Assembly: GCF_000340215.1 (NCBI RefSeq)
Contig: NW_006921540.1
Span: 3,487,402 to 3,551,401, forward strand
DNA length: 64,000 bases
Direction of reading: 5' to 3'
Source of the DNA: Pseudocercospora fijiensis CIRAD86
Lineage: Eukaryota; Ascomycota; Dothideomycetes; Mycosphaerellales; Mycosphaerellaceae
The translations under genes were made by a program, and so were the position numbers. How positions within the stretch are numbered: position 1 is the stretch's first letter; every line of letters begins with the position of its first letter. The notes under the pieces were generated by a model. It saw only the letters and a program-made list of their open reading frames with translations. It was not told the origin of the DNA and searched no databases. This document shows positions 43,276 through 53,254 of the stretch, one piece after another.

Positions 43276-46032
43276 TTACAAGTTCCCAGAAGCCACCTCC
43301 TTCGGCGCCTGCTGCTCGCCATCAGACTCCTCTTCAGCCTCTTGCGAAGGAGTCTTGGCATCCGTGTCAAGACCTTCAGGCTCAAGATCTGGTTCTTCCA
43401 AGTCAATTTCTTCGCCAGCAAAGTGATCGCCGCCCGCGATCTGACTTGTCTGTTTCGCAAGATCAGAATTGTCGTGGGATTGAGTCTCTCTGCCTTCGAG
43501 CTGTGATCCAATTTCGTCGATATTGTACTCATGTTCGGGGTGAGCCGTGTCAAAGTCCTCCATACGCACTTCATTCTTTTCCTCGACGTCGCCTGTTACG
43601 GCGCCAGCCTCAACTTCACGCTGTTCCGTCTGACTACCATGTTTTGCGACACTCTCATCTGTAGCCTGCATGAGAAAGTCGAGCATTTGTTTTTCACGCC
43701 TAGAAGCGAGCAAGCGACGTTGTGCTTGTGAGAAGCTGAACTGGCTCAGAGTCTTCTCAATCTTATCCTCGACCAGCTTCTTGACATGAAAAGCCAGCGC
43801 TCTGGTGTTGAAGACGCCAGCAAATCGATAACTGAGCCACAAATACACTACGATACCCTTGTGCAGCTGTTCCAGAGCTCGAAGATACTCTCTCGTACCT
43901 GTCACTTCGGTTTCTAGAACTTCAAGAGGAAGGTTTTCAAGGTCGGCAAGGTCTCCGCCACTCTGATTCGCGATGCAGCGTGCCATATCGGGCATCAGCT
44001 TGATCCACATATCGGCGTCGCCCTTGTTGGCAGGACAGGATGTCAAAATGTTCTTGTCTGCGATCGAGAGGCCCTCGATACCCTCGATCAGGTCGGCGAT
44101 CCAGACTTGGTCCTTCAATCCGCAAAGATGGAAGCGTGGGTGCATTTGACTTAGCTCGTGCAATCGTGCGAGGATGTATGAGAAAGGTGTGCCGGGTGGG
44201 AAATAACCGGCGAAGCGCTCTAGCACTGGTGCAGGAGGGAAAATGCCGGCAGATTTGATTGGTTCAGGCTCGGAGCCCATAGCAGTGCGGATTATTGGAA
44301 AGTCGAAGCGTTCGAGCGTCGTTACAAGACCAACGTTCTCGGGGGTGTCATCAGCATCTAGCATTTCTTGATCCGGTCTCGGCTCCCCTTTTGCGGCGGC
44401 CAAATCTGCTTCTGAAGCTGGAGCTTCGGCTGCCTGTGCTGAAGTTCTGAAGCGACCAGCTCGTCCTCCGATCTGCTTGATGTCTGCTATACTAAGAGTT
44501 TCTCGCTGGTAGCCGTTGAATTTTGATGATGACTCGAACACGATTCGCTTGATGGCAAGGTTGAGACCCATACCTACGGCGTCGGAAGCAACGAGGAAGT
44601 CATAGTCGTTGTTTGGGTCGTTGAACAGGCGAGCTTGCTGTGCGCGAGTTTCTGGAGGTAGTGAGCCGTAGACAGTTGCCACCTTACGTCCAGTCGACTT
44701 CTCGATCTGCTTTCGCAAGGCGTGTATGCCCATGACAGAGAAGGAGATGACGCAGTCGCCTTTTCGTAATTCTTTGAGCTTCCCGTCAAGGGACTTGTCG
44801 GACATTTGGAGAGGGGACAATCGCTCATATCGGTGGATTTCAAGCGGATCGCCCACACTTGCACATATCTCTTTGATCAGAGGCACTGTTCTCTCCTCAC
44901 CACAGAGATGGACTTCTTTCGCCATGACGCCCAACAAAGCTTGCGTCCAGGCCCAGCCACGGTGGGAGTTTCCGATCATTTGAATCTCGTCAATGACCGC
45001 GACATCCATGCAACAGTTCAGCGGCGTCATCTCGACGGTGCAAGCAGTCATATCGAAAGATGAGGCGTCTGGCGTGTCAGTTGGTGCTCGCCTCTCCTCG
45101 CCAGTGATTAGGGCACATTGCCTGCCCTTGGCATTGAGCCTGGCATAGACCTCGTGGGCAAGCAGTCGCAGAGGGCCGGCATACACGCCACTTTCTGCCT
45201 GCTCCAATCTTTGCAATGCGTGATATGTTTTGCCGGAGTTGGTGGGACCAACATGAAGATGTATCGTTCGTTGCACAGCTCTTGTGGCAGGAAACCACTC
45301 GGAGGGATATCTCAGATCTGCAATGTCCTTCTGATTCCTGATGTCCGATGCAGTAAATCTCGAGCCCGTGACCTGCTCGTAGAAGTGGTACTTGATTCGA
45401 TCTTCAAGGCCATTGGGACCCTTCTCACGGAAGACGTTGAATAGGTCATTCCATATGGCTTGGTCGCCTTGAGGCTCTGCACCATGCCACGGCACCTTCT
45501 CATCTGGACTGCCCCTTGTGATTTTCTGCGAGAACTGACGCCATAGTCTGCTGAAGCTCTGACTTTTGGTCTCGCCATCCCACTCGGCCCTCTCCTTGGC
45601 CACCTGGTCGAGCACAGGCGCATCCTCGACCTCTGCCTTCACTTTCGCGAGCTTCTGCTGAAGCGCATCTTCGAAAGCGTCTTCGCGATTACGTCCTTTG
45701 GACCGATCGTCAAATCTTCTCGATTCGCGACCGCCTTCTGACGCGCCATACGAAAGTTGTTCATGCAGGTGTTTTCCGGATAAGAACTTTCGGACGAGGC
45801 CTTCGCTATCGACGATTTTCCTTGGCAAAACATTTTCTCGCCCACCGTGGGCACCATGGTATCGTACTATGTTTTTAGCGCTATGCGCATATCGAAAGGC
45901 CTGCTCATCGTGCACTTTCGCGTGGCTCGCCGCTGTGGTTGCATATCGAGATCGCTGTTGCTGGAGAAGGCGTAATCGCATGCGAAGGGCACATGTGAGG
46001 CAGGTATTGGCATTCTGCGGCGAGGCGCGCAT
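43276..46032 (-). CDS. SUV3: Mitochondrial ATP-dependent RNA helicase SUV3
   Basis: Encodes 918 residues in one exon. The frame opens three codons earlier at a TTG, but the first ATG is at 46,032 (MRASPQN). The Arg-rich N-terminus with few acidic residues (RMRLRLLQQQRSRYATT) suits a mitochondrial presequence. The helicase core shows HLHVGPTNSGKT (Walker A, about 260-269), GPLRLLAHE (motif Ia), AVIDEIQM (Walker B, DEIQ rather than DEAD), VATVYGSLPPETR, and IKQIGGRAGRF (motif VI, about 518-528). A SUV3 C-terminal domain follows (LWLSYRFAGVF, about 765-775), then an acidic, poorly conserved tail. In fungi SUV3 works with the RNase Dss1 as the mitochondrial degradosome, clearing introns and aberrant RNA. 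The promoter region is shared with sec1 (326 bp between the ATGs). Confidence 0.95.
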   Translation of the reverse strand: MRASPQNANTCLTCALRMRLRLLQQQRSRYATTAASHAKVHDEQAFRYAHSAKNIVRYHGAHGGRENVLPRKIVDSEGLVRKFLSGKHLHEQLSYGASEGGRESRRFDDRSKGRNREDAFEDALQQKLAKVKAEVEDAPVLDQVAKERAEWDGETKSQSFSRLWRQFSQKITRGSPDEKVPWHGAEPQGDQAIWNDLFNVFREKGPNGLEDRIKYHFYEQVTGSRFTASDIRNQKDIADLRYPSEWFPATRAVQRTIHLHVGPTNSGKTYHALQRLEQAESGVYAGPLRLLAHEVYARLNAKGRQCALITGEERRAPTDTPDASSFDMTACTVEMTPLNCCMDVAVIDEIQMIGNSHRGWAWTQALLGVMAKEVHLCGEERTVPLIKEICASVGDPLEIHRYERLSPLQMSDKSLDGKLKELRKGDCVISFSVMGIHALRKQIEKSTGRKVATVYGSLPPETRAQQARLFNDPNNDYDFLVASDAVGMGLNLAIKRIVFESSSKFNGYQRETLSIADIKQIGGRAGRFRTSAQAAEAPASEADLAAAKGEPRPDQEMLDADDTPENVGLVTTLERFDFPIIRTAMGSEPEPIKSAGIFPPAPVLERFAGYFPPGTPFSYILARLHELSQMHPRFHLCGLKDQVWIADLIEGIEGLSIADKNILTSCPANKGDADMWIKLMPDMARCIANQSGGDLADLENLPLEVLETEVTGTREYLRALEQLHKGIVVYLWLSYRFAGVFNTRALAFHVKKLVEDKIEKTLSQFSFSQAQRRLLASRREKQMLDFLMQATDESVAKHGSQTEQREVEAGAVTGDVEEKNEVRMEDFDTAHPEHEYNIDEIGSQLEGRETQSHDNSDLAKQTSQIAGGDHFAGEEIDLEEPDLEPEGLDTDAKTPSQEAEEESDGEQQAPKEVASGNL

Positions 46033-46358
46033 TGCACTCAACTGTGTCTATGGGAGTGGATGATGCGGTGATGCCTGTGAAATCGCGAACTTTTGCGGGA
46101 CACATTTTATACGGGCGTCCATAGCGGCTCGCGTGCCATATGGGAATCGGATCAGCCACCACGAGGCACTGATATCCTTTGCTTACACTGTTGTCTTCCG
46201 TTCTCTTCTTAGTCGCATGCAACAATTGCTATAGTCCTCTGGATGCGCCCCCCAAAGCCGCCAGACCTTGAGCGCCGACGCCAACGCCAACGCCTACGCC
46301 TACGCCTACGCCTACGCCTACGCCTACGCCTACGCCTACGCCAGCGCCTACACACACC
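46033..46358. promoter_or_regulatory. Shared intergenic promoter of SUV3 and sec1
   Basis: 326 bp separate two divergent start codons, so both promoters must lie here or overlap the 5' ends. No TATA box is obvious on either side. The sec1 side is occupied by a hexanucleotide repeat. Confidence 0.6.
46273..46351 (+). repeat. GCCTAC hexanucleotide repeat in the sec1 leader
   Basis: Eight perfect GCCTAC units (46,292-46,339) are flanked by variants (GCCAAC, GCCGAC, GCCAGC). The array ends 7 bp before the sec1 ATG, so it is in the 5' untranslated leader or core promoter. Confidence 0.95.
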
Positions 46359-48723
46359 ATGTCGCTCTCAATCATAGATGCCCAGCGCGACAGTAAGGCA
46401 TTGCATTGCTCGCAGTCGCCTTGTATATACGTGTGCTAATCCCGAAGCAGTCATCTTGGGCACAATACGGCAGATCACACGCGGCGACGTATGTTCGACT
46501 CTCCTCCCGCTGTCCTCGCAGCCTAACCAAGCTACGCGCAGTGGAAAGTGTTGGTTGTCGACCCAGACTCCCAGAAGCTCATAAGCAATGTAATCGACCA
46601 AGACCAAATCCTCAACGAGAATGTCACCAGTATGCGCCAGCCATCTTACTCTCCACCACTGCCCTTTCTGACCCTGTCCAGACATCGAAGTCATCACCGA
46701 CCGCCGGCCCACGAACCGCGATGTCGATGCCATATACCTCCTCACGCCGCAGCCACATATCGTCGACTGTGTCATGGCAGACTTCGACAAGAGGAAGTAC
46801 AGAAAGGCACATTTGGTGTGGACGAGTTGTGAGTACATCCCCGCGAGATCGCGAAAGAGGACGCTGAGAGAACGCAGTATTACATCCCACCTTGAGAGAC
46901 AGAATCGACAAGTCGAGTATTGCGCGAGAACAGATTGCACTCTTCAAAGTGCTCAACGTCGAGTTCTATCCCCGCGAGTCCCACCTCGTTACCTTCAGAG
47001 ACCCATGGAGCTTCCCGGTGCTGTTTCACCCTGCCTGCAACAATTTGGTCAGGCAGCATCTTGAGGACCTGGCGCAGAAGGTGAGCAGAACTCCACGCTG
47101 CACTGGGAGCTTCAACTGAGCATAGAACAGATTGTGGGAGTTTGTGTCTCACTCGGCGAATACCCAACCATCCGCTACTACCGACCACAAACACCCACCC
47201 ATGAGGCAAGCATATTGTGCTCCCATCTCGCTAGATTCGTGCAGGATGAGCTTGATTTGTACGCCAAATTCCATGACGACTTTCCACCCCAGACAGCCAG
47301 ACCGCGTGGAGCTTTGTACATCGTTGACCGATCTATGGACCTATTTGCTCCGCTCGTGCACGAATTCACATACCAAGCCATGGCTCACGATCTGTTGCCG
47401 ATCAAGGAAGGCGACAAGGTCACCTACCGAACCATTGTGAACGAAGGCCAACCGGATCAGGAAGAGAAAGACGTCGAGATCAGCGACAAAGATAAGATTT
47501 GGGTCGAACACAGGCACAGGCATATGAAGGATGTCATCGATAAAATCACAGCAGACTTCAGGAAGTTCACGTCAGAGAACGCAAACTTCACCAAGAAGGA
47601 TAGCGAAGGCGTGAGTTTGAATACGATCAAGGACATGATGGCTGGGCTGCCTCAGTTCCAAGAGCAGAAAGAAGCATGGGCACTCAACTTGGGTATGGCG
47701 CAAGAAGCTATGAATCGATTCCAGAAGTTCAAGCTGCCAGATCTTGCCACCGTGGAGCAGATACTTGCCACTGGTCTTGATGAGGAGTATAAGAAACCGA
47801 AAGGCGTGGCCAACCAAGTTGTTGCCATGTTGGACGAAGACGGCATCACGCCTCCCGATCGACTGCGACTTCTCATGCTCTACACGCTCTTCCGAGACGG
47901 CATGCCACCTTCTGACCTCGAGAAGCTGATGTATCATGCACAGCTAGCACCGCAGCTGGACGGCACGATCATACGCAATCTAGACCTGGTCGGCGCACGT
48001 GTGGAGCGCAACATCAAGGATTCGCGGCCCATACCTCAGCCACTCTTTCCCAAAAAGCCTCCGCCGGGCTATACGATGGAAGAATATGCCCTTAGCAGAT
48101 ACGAAACAGTCTTGCAAAATCTCCTCGAAGCTCATTCGGCCAATACGCTGGATGCCAACACTTTTCCGTACACGAAGCCGCCTCTCGAGATGAATGACGG
48201 TATGGCGCAACAGCAGGCTGTCGCTTCCCTGCGCGCCAAGCCCACGTGGGCCAAGACGAGAGCAAATACCAGCAACGAGAACAGGCAACGGGTCGTTGTG
48301 TTCATGGCTGGTGGCGCTACATACTCTGAAGCCAGGGCCTGCTACACCACTGGACGCAACATTAACCGGGAAGTCTTCCTGGTCACATCACACATGCAGA
48401 CCCCTTCATTGTTCACACGGCAGCTGGGAGACCTGACTACGGACAAGCGGCGGCTGAACATACCAATGGACATGCCCAAACCACAGGCGCCGCGACATTT
48501 ATTCGAACCCGATGAGCAAGCCAAGCCTCGACCTGCACCTGTCTCAGCACCCACGCTGCAAGCGCAAAGAGCGCCACCGCCTCCGGTCGCGCACATGAAC
48601 GCGATGAACCTTAATGGGAGAGCGAACGGCAACAGTTCGCCGGCGAAGCTGACAAAGGATCCCGAGAAGAAAGAGAAAAAGAAGCATCATTTCGGCTTCG
48701 GCAAGAGCCACAAAGATAAATGA
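46359..48723 (+). CDS. sec1: Sec1/Munc18-family syntaxin-binding protein
   Basis: Six exons (46,359-46,392; 46,451-46,488; 46,542-46,629; 46,682-46,828; 46,878-47,080; 47,131-48,723) give 700 residues. The five introns are 58, 53, 52, 49 and 50 bp, all GT-AG, and every junction keeps the frame. The protein begins MSLSIIDAQRDIIL and then WKVLVVDPDSQKLI. It contains SHLVTFRDPWSFPVLFHPAC and the SM-family block IVDRSMDLFAPLVHEFTYQAM (about 234-254; D236-RSMD). A Sly1/Sec1-like C-terminal lobe follows (VVVFMAGGATYSEAR), then a Pro/Ala-rich linker and a Lys/His-rich tail. Sec1 proteins bind syntaxin/SNARE complexes and promote vesicle fusion at the plasma membrane, here presumably hyphal-tip exocytosis. 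The length matches fungal Sec1. Related SM proteins (Sly1, Vps33, Vps45) are possible but fit less well. Confidence 0.93.
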
Positions 48724-49829
48724 GCTTTCGACTTTTTGCGAAGTTTGATTAATTTTTGTTGTGCATAGCGATGGCGAATAGGAGTTCGAATGGCGATCCC
48801 AGTCGCCGCCGCCGCCTCATCTGCGGGCTACAATTGCGTGCATCATCAGATACCCATGGATTGGGGGAGGAGGGAGGATGTAATGATTTGAATGAAAGAA
48901 AGAAAGATTCGAGGGGAAATAAGTTGGAGATGTTTAGCTTGGTGTGCTGATCACTGTGTCTTGTGAATCCGTGCGCTCTGAGATGCTGAAGTGATCATAT
49001 CTCCTCGTCGGCTTTATTTGAGAGCACTTCTCCGGTATCGAGTGTACTCACCTCACGCACTCGAAGCTGACTCCCCTCCCCTCGCTATATGTTACCCCTG
49101 TGCATAGCTAACAAGTTGTCGGTGACGAGTTCCAGCAATCTCGTCAGCGACACCTAAGATCGAGGTCTTTAGCACGAAGGTACGTACTCTCGCACAATTT
49201 TTTTTTCAACCATCAGTGGTTTCAAATTCACGGGTAGGCGCTGGTAGGAAGCGTATGGTCGGGAGGCCGAAGAGCATTCGGAGATCAGGACGGACCTGCC
49301 TGGTTCAAATAGGTGCCTTCAGCGGGCGCGGCGTCAGTTGATGCGAGCAGGAACGAGCACTCGCAAGGAGACGCACACGTTTTTGAGGTGGAATTTGCAA
49401 GTGAAGTTAGGTGAGGTGAGATAGCTGATATTTGTGTGCGGTAGACTCGAGAGGAGCTGATGAATGAAAGGGTGGAGAAAAGGTTCGGCTTCACGTAGAA
49501 AAATGTTGGGGCTTGTGAGTTGGCATGCAGAGCTCAGAGGTGTCGTGTGAAGGCACGTCTGTCTGTTTTCATTCTTGAAGAAGATCAATGGTCAGCTGGT
49601 GTGAGAAGGGAAAGTGATAGAGGAGTGAGAATTTTCGGCTACCTTATGCCAGGGTGGTTTCGCGTGCATATGGGTCGAAAGGATTGTTGAAGATATTTTT
49701 CGGGAAATTTAGGAAAATTGATTCTGTGTCTTTCGGTACAATGCTCGCACATCTACCCGTGTAAATTCGTAGCGAGAGATCTCGCAGCTTCTGAATAATC
49801 TAGAAGTGTGAAATCGATTCTCGTCCATC
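48724..49829. other. Intergenic between convergent sec1 and ZZ gene
   Basis: Holds the two 3' untranslated regions. There is a T-run at 49,199-49,208. No ORF here has a recognisable product; open frames at 49,285-49,588 (minus) and 48,756-48,950 (plus) look random. Confidence 0.5.
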
Positions 49830-50923
49830 TCACATGCGAAAAGCGCCAAAAGCAGGAACGCCCTGCTGCTGCCTCTGCTGCTCAATGACCGTGGCTTGGC
49901 TCTCAAGGTACTGTGCCAAGAGCGGACCCATGAGACCAGGAGATGTGCGTGCGGCATTGATCGCGGCGGAAATGCATTGGGATGGGTATACCAAGCCCAG
50001 TCTCTCCATTAACTCCTTACAAACATTGAAATGTCCGCCTCTGGCAGCTCGCACCAGAGGATCGAGTCGAGGAGTTTCGCACAGCTCGACCATACAGCCT
50101 GGGACCTGATCACGTCTTGTCAGTGTCCGGGCTTGGTGCAAAAAATGATGGAAGGGAACGGACTAGTTGAGATATTACACCATATTGACTGCCGCTTGCT
50201 GCAGCGTCGCCCAGAGATGCCAACTGCAAAGGAGGATTCGCTGCTGAGGGGAGACTGCGAAAGTTGTGTCCTTCGTCGCCTCCGTTATTCTTGCATTCGT
50301 TGCATACATCGTGGTCGCGGCAAGAAAGGCATCGCCAGCGAGTTCCTCGTAGGGGGATCTTGCCACAATTGTCGCAGCATGCAAGATGCACTACCTTGGA
50401 CCAGTCATGGACGTTGACTTGAGGAGGTGGCTCGCTCGCGGCTCCATCTTGCCGCCGAGGAAGCTCTGGTGGCACGCGACTCTGTGATGATGTTGTGTCT
50501 GCCGTCGGCGGCGCACTGCTCGTGTGCTGCTCGCGAACGGCCGCAAAGGCTTCGGAGACATATAGATTGTAAGTATTCGTATTCGCTGCATACAGATCAG
50601 TCCACTTCTGGGCATTCCGCTCAAGGGCTGTAGTGACCATTGTGCACGGCATTGTTGTAGAGATGAGCGTGGTCGCTGGCGTGTGTTCCGCTCTGGAATG
50701 AGTTGCCGTTGTGTTGACGAGCATAGTCATTCGCCGTCGCGCCTGTATGCTGGGCCGTCTGACCATTCAGGTACTGCTCGGGATTGTACTGTGGACTTGC
50801 ATATTGCGGAACAGCGAAGTGAGGTTCGCCGGGATGGTAGGGCGGATACTGCTGCCGCTCGAAGTCCGGAGGCAGAAATTTGTTGAACAGTGAATTGAAG
50901 AAGCGGGTCTTGGAGCCCGACAT
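49830..50923 (-). CDS. ZZ-type zinc-finger protein with apparent frame break
   Basis: The ATG at 50,923 opens MSGSKTRFFNSLFNKFLPPDF, then a Pro/Tyr/Gln/His-rich disordered stretch. This frame stops at 50,621, while the next coding frame (LERNAQKWTDLYAANTN onward) is one phase off, so an intron or a 1-nt indel is needed near 50,620-50,720. A 91-bp GT-AG candidate (about 50,722 to 50,632) would join the frames but has a weak GTCAAC donor. The ZZ finger is clear: HLACCDNCGK, RWRCLSCRDHDVCNECK, EGHNF, with paired Cys and a final His. A good intron (50,106-50,178, GTAATA...CAG) leads to the last exon with a single ankyrin-like block LVRAARGGHFNVCKELMERLG. ZZ domains bind zinc and mediate protein contacts. 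The partner is unknown. Confidence 0.65.
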
Positions 50924-51489
50924 TTGGAGCTGTGGAAGATACAGACGCTACCGCATGTCGATCTGTGGCATGGCAAGGTGAGAGGGAGAAGCGTTTGCAA
51001 AGAAGAGTCATTCGTGGAAATGGTCAGCCGAGCTGGTTGCACTGGTGGCGGAACAGCTCTTGGCAGAGCAATATTGACCTTGCCTTTTTCAGGAGGTTCT
51101 GGACACTTGCGGTTTCGTGGCTCTGCTTGGCGCAGTATTCTGTGTGGTGCCCAAAATCTCGAAGCGCCCGTTGTTCACACCGAATGAAGGGGCATTGATG
51201 CGAGAAGCCCCTTGTCATGCGCCGACCAGCCTTACTTAATTGGTAGACTGAACGGACAGCCGAGTTTTGATCAAGTTGACTCATGAATGGGAATCTGCCA
51301 GTGGACTTGGAGGCATTATTGTATGAGGTCGATTTGGCGCAGTGTCCTTGTCGATGTTGGCGACGTTTCGTTACAGTAACGTACCACTTTGACCAAATAG
51401 CGCCTATTTGATTAGTATTCCATTTGGTATTTGACGAAAAAGCGGCTCTTACAGTATTGTACTAAGACAGCCCTCTTTTGCCAAATCCG
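50924..51489. other. Upstream of the ZZ gene, edge of right RIP block
   Basis: Normal composition to about 51,480, then abruptly TA-rich. No gene supported. Short open frames are probably random. A GTTACAGTAAC inverted repeat occurs near 51,371-51,381. Confidence 0.5.
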
Positions 51490-51884
51490 CCCTCTATACG
51501 CTTAGTATGCTTAGTATACTATAATACGCTTACTATCGTATATAGGCTAAACTCTACTAGCTACTCGGAAAGTAGGTTGCCTTAGTATACTATATACTAG
51601 TAGATTCGAGCTAATGTCTTCTATAGTATATAGAAGGGCAATACTATAATATTATACTATCTTTAGATAGTAGATTAATCGATCTCGAAGTAAAGAATAT
51701 TACTATTATTACTCTAACGTAATTATTAGTATATTTAGGTATACTACTATATTAGCTTCTATAGCCCTAGTAGGCGGCTTAATAACCTAGCCTATATAGT
51801 ATACGGACGTACCTTTAACTAAATACTACCTTCTATAACTAAATAATATCTAAAACTAACTAAATTACGCTATTTTAATAAATA
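51490..51884. other. RIP-degraded left flank of the chromovirus
   Basis: TA-rich, no gene recognised. Contiguous with 59,029-59,760 before the insertion. Confidence 0.5.
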
Positions 51885-51889
51885 GATAT
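51885..51889. repeat. Target-site duplication GATAT, left
   Basis: GATAT directly before the left LTR; identical at 59,024-59,028. Confidence 0.85.
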
Positions 51890-52086
51890 TGTAAGAAGGG
51901 TATATTAGTAGGTAGATAGGGTAGTAGTAGGTACGAGTAGTATTCGATAGAGATCTAAGAGGAGAGGGAGGAAGGCAGGCTAGTTAGCCTAACGCTAAGC
52001 GCTAAGCCCTACCTAAGGTATTAAGACCCTAGCTTCACTCGAGCCTAGTTATATACTAATTACGTATAACCTCTTTAGTCCTAATA
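51890..52086 (-). repeat. 3' LTR of the chromovirus (left end)
   Basis: 197 bp from TGTAAGAAGGG to CCTAATA. Compared with the right LTR it has nine transitions (eight at CA/TG sites) and one 2-bp indel. Confidence 0.93.
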
Positions 52087-53254
52087 TACGCTTCCCTTCT
52101 AAAGGCCGCGCCCTCGTAGCCGGTCTATGTTCTATTCTTAACCTCTATCGCTACTAACTTAGTAGGTCTAGTAAGCTTCTTAGTCCGCGCTAAATTAAAC
52201 ACTTAACTACCTAATTATATAACTATATCAAACCTTACCTCTAAACAATACAATATACAACTCTAACTACGCTATCTCTATATACAATAAACTATAAAGT
52301 AATATATATCTACAAGAATTGAAGGCCTTCGACTAATTATAATACGAGCGCGTCTTCCCTACTATAATAGGTAGACGTACGAGGTATTGCAGCACTGCCT
52401 CCGTTCTAAGTGATATCGTATCGAGTTCTTTACGTCTACTTTTAAAAGACCTAGCAATATCCGCTTCCGAGGGTTTGTCCGCTTCCGAGGGTTATTGTTC
52501 TTATTGTTCGTAGTTTCGCTAGCCTAAATTAGTTAGGTTTAGCAGCCTTTAAGTATTAACTAATTATATCTTTTCAAAAAACTCAGTTCTTCTAGTTTCT
52601 ATAGGTAAAGGCTATTATAAGTGCAGTAGTAGAGGTTCGCCTCGCTTAAAGGGTTAGATAGATCGAGGAGTAACCTATTGTCCGCAAGATCGACCCCGGC
52701 TAGCTTAGCTCTATAGTTTTGCCCTTAGTTAGTTAGTCTATTAAGCTACTTAATCCTTTTAAGCCTTAATAGTTTGACTTAGCCTTAAAGTTTTGATTAA
52801 AGTTTTAATTAAAGGTGCCTTAGGCTCGTAGTGCAGGTAAGGTTATATCTATAGCGTAGTAATAATAGCAAGTAATATTAATAGTAGCGGCGCTAGTCGT
52901 CTTAGCGCTAACTTTACCTTCTTCCAATTTCCTTCTTTAACTAATAACAACTCGGCAACACCGTTACTAATATAGCTATATCCTTCCTTTCTTAAATAGT
53001 AATACACTCCGCAATACCGTTACTAATATAGCCGCGCCGGCCGCGCCGTTACAAGCGCGACGCCGTCCTCGCCGATCGCCTAGGCCTCGAGGCCTCGATA
53101 GAATAAAGGAATAAGAGGGGGACCTATAGGGCGCGTTAGTAAAGAGGTAGAGTCCTTAAAAGAGTATACGATTAATTAATTAACGCGTCGTAGCGCGCCT
53201 AGTATAGTCTTATTATCCTTTATTGCTAACAATTGCTTGTCTCTAATTAGTTAG
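52087..53254. other. 3' untranslated part of the chromovirus
   Basis: Between the end of pol and the 3' LTR; no coding frame recognised. AAGGGAAGCG on the minus strand next to the LTR (about 52,089-52,098) is a likely polypurine tract. A CGCGCCGGCCGCGCC GC-rich patch lies near 53,034-53,048. Confidence 0.5.

Noticed and set aside
46033..46041. SUV3 start three codons upstream at TTG
   Set aside because: The codon is TTG; the first ATG is at 46,032 and gives a normal presequence.
43164..46225. Many open frames on both strands overlapping SUV3
   Set aside because: The SUV3 frame carries all helicase motifs; the others are shadows without domains.
47132..48723. Sec1 as a single-exon gene starting near 47,134
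   Set aside because: The upstream exons restore the conserved N-terminus through five well-formed introns, and the codon at 47,134 is GTG.
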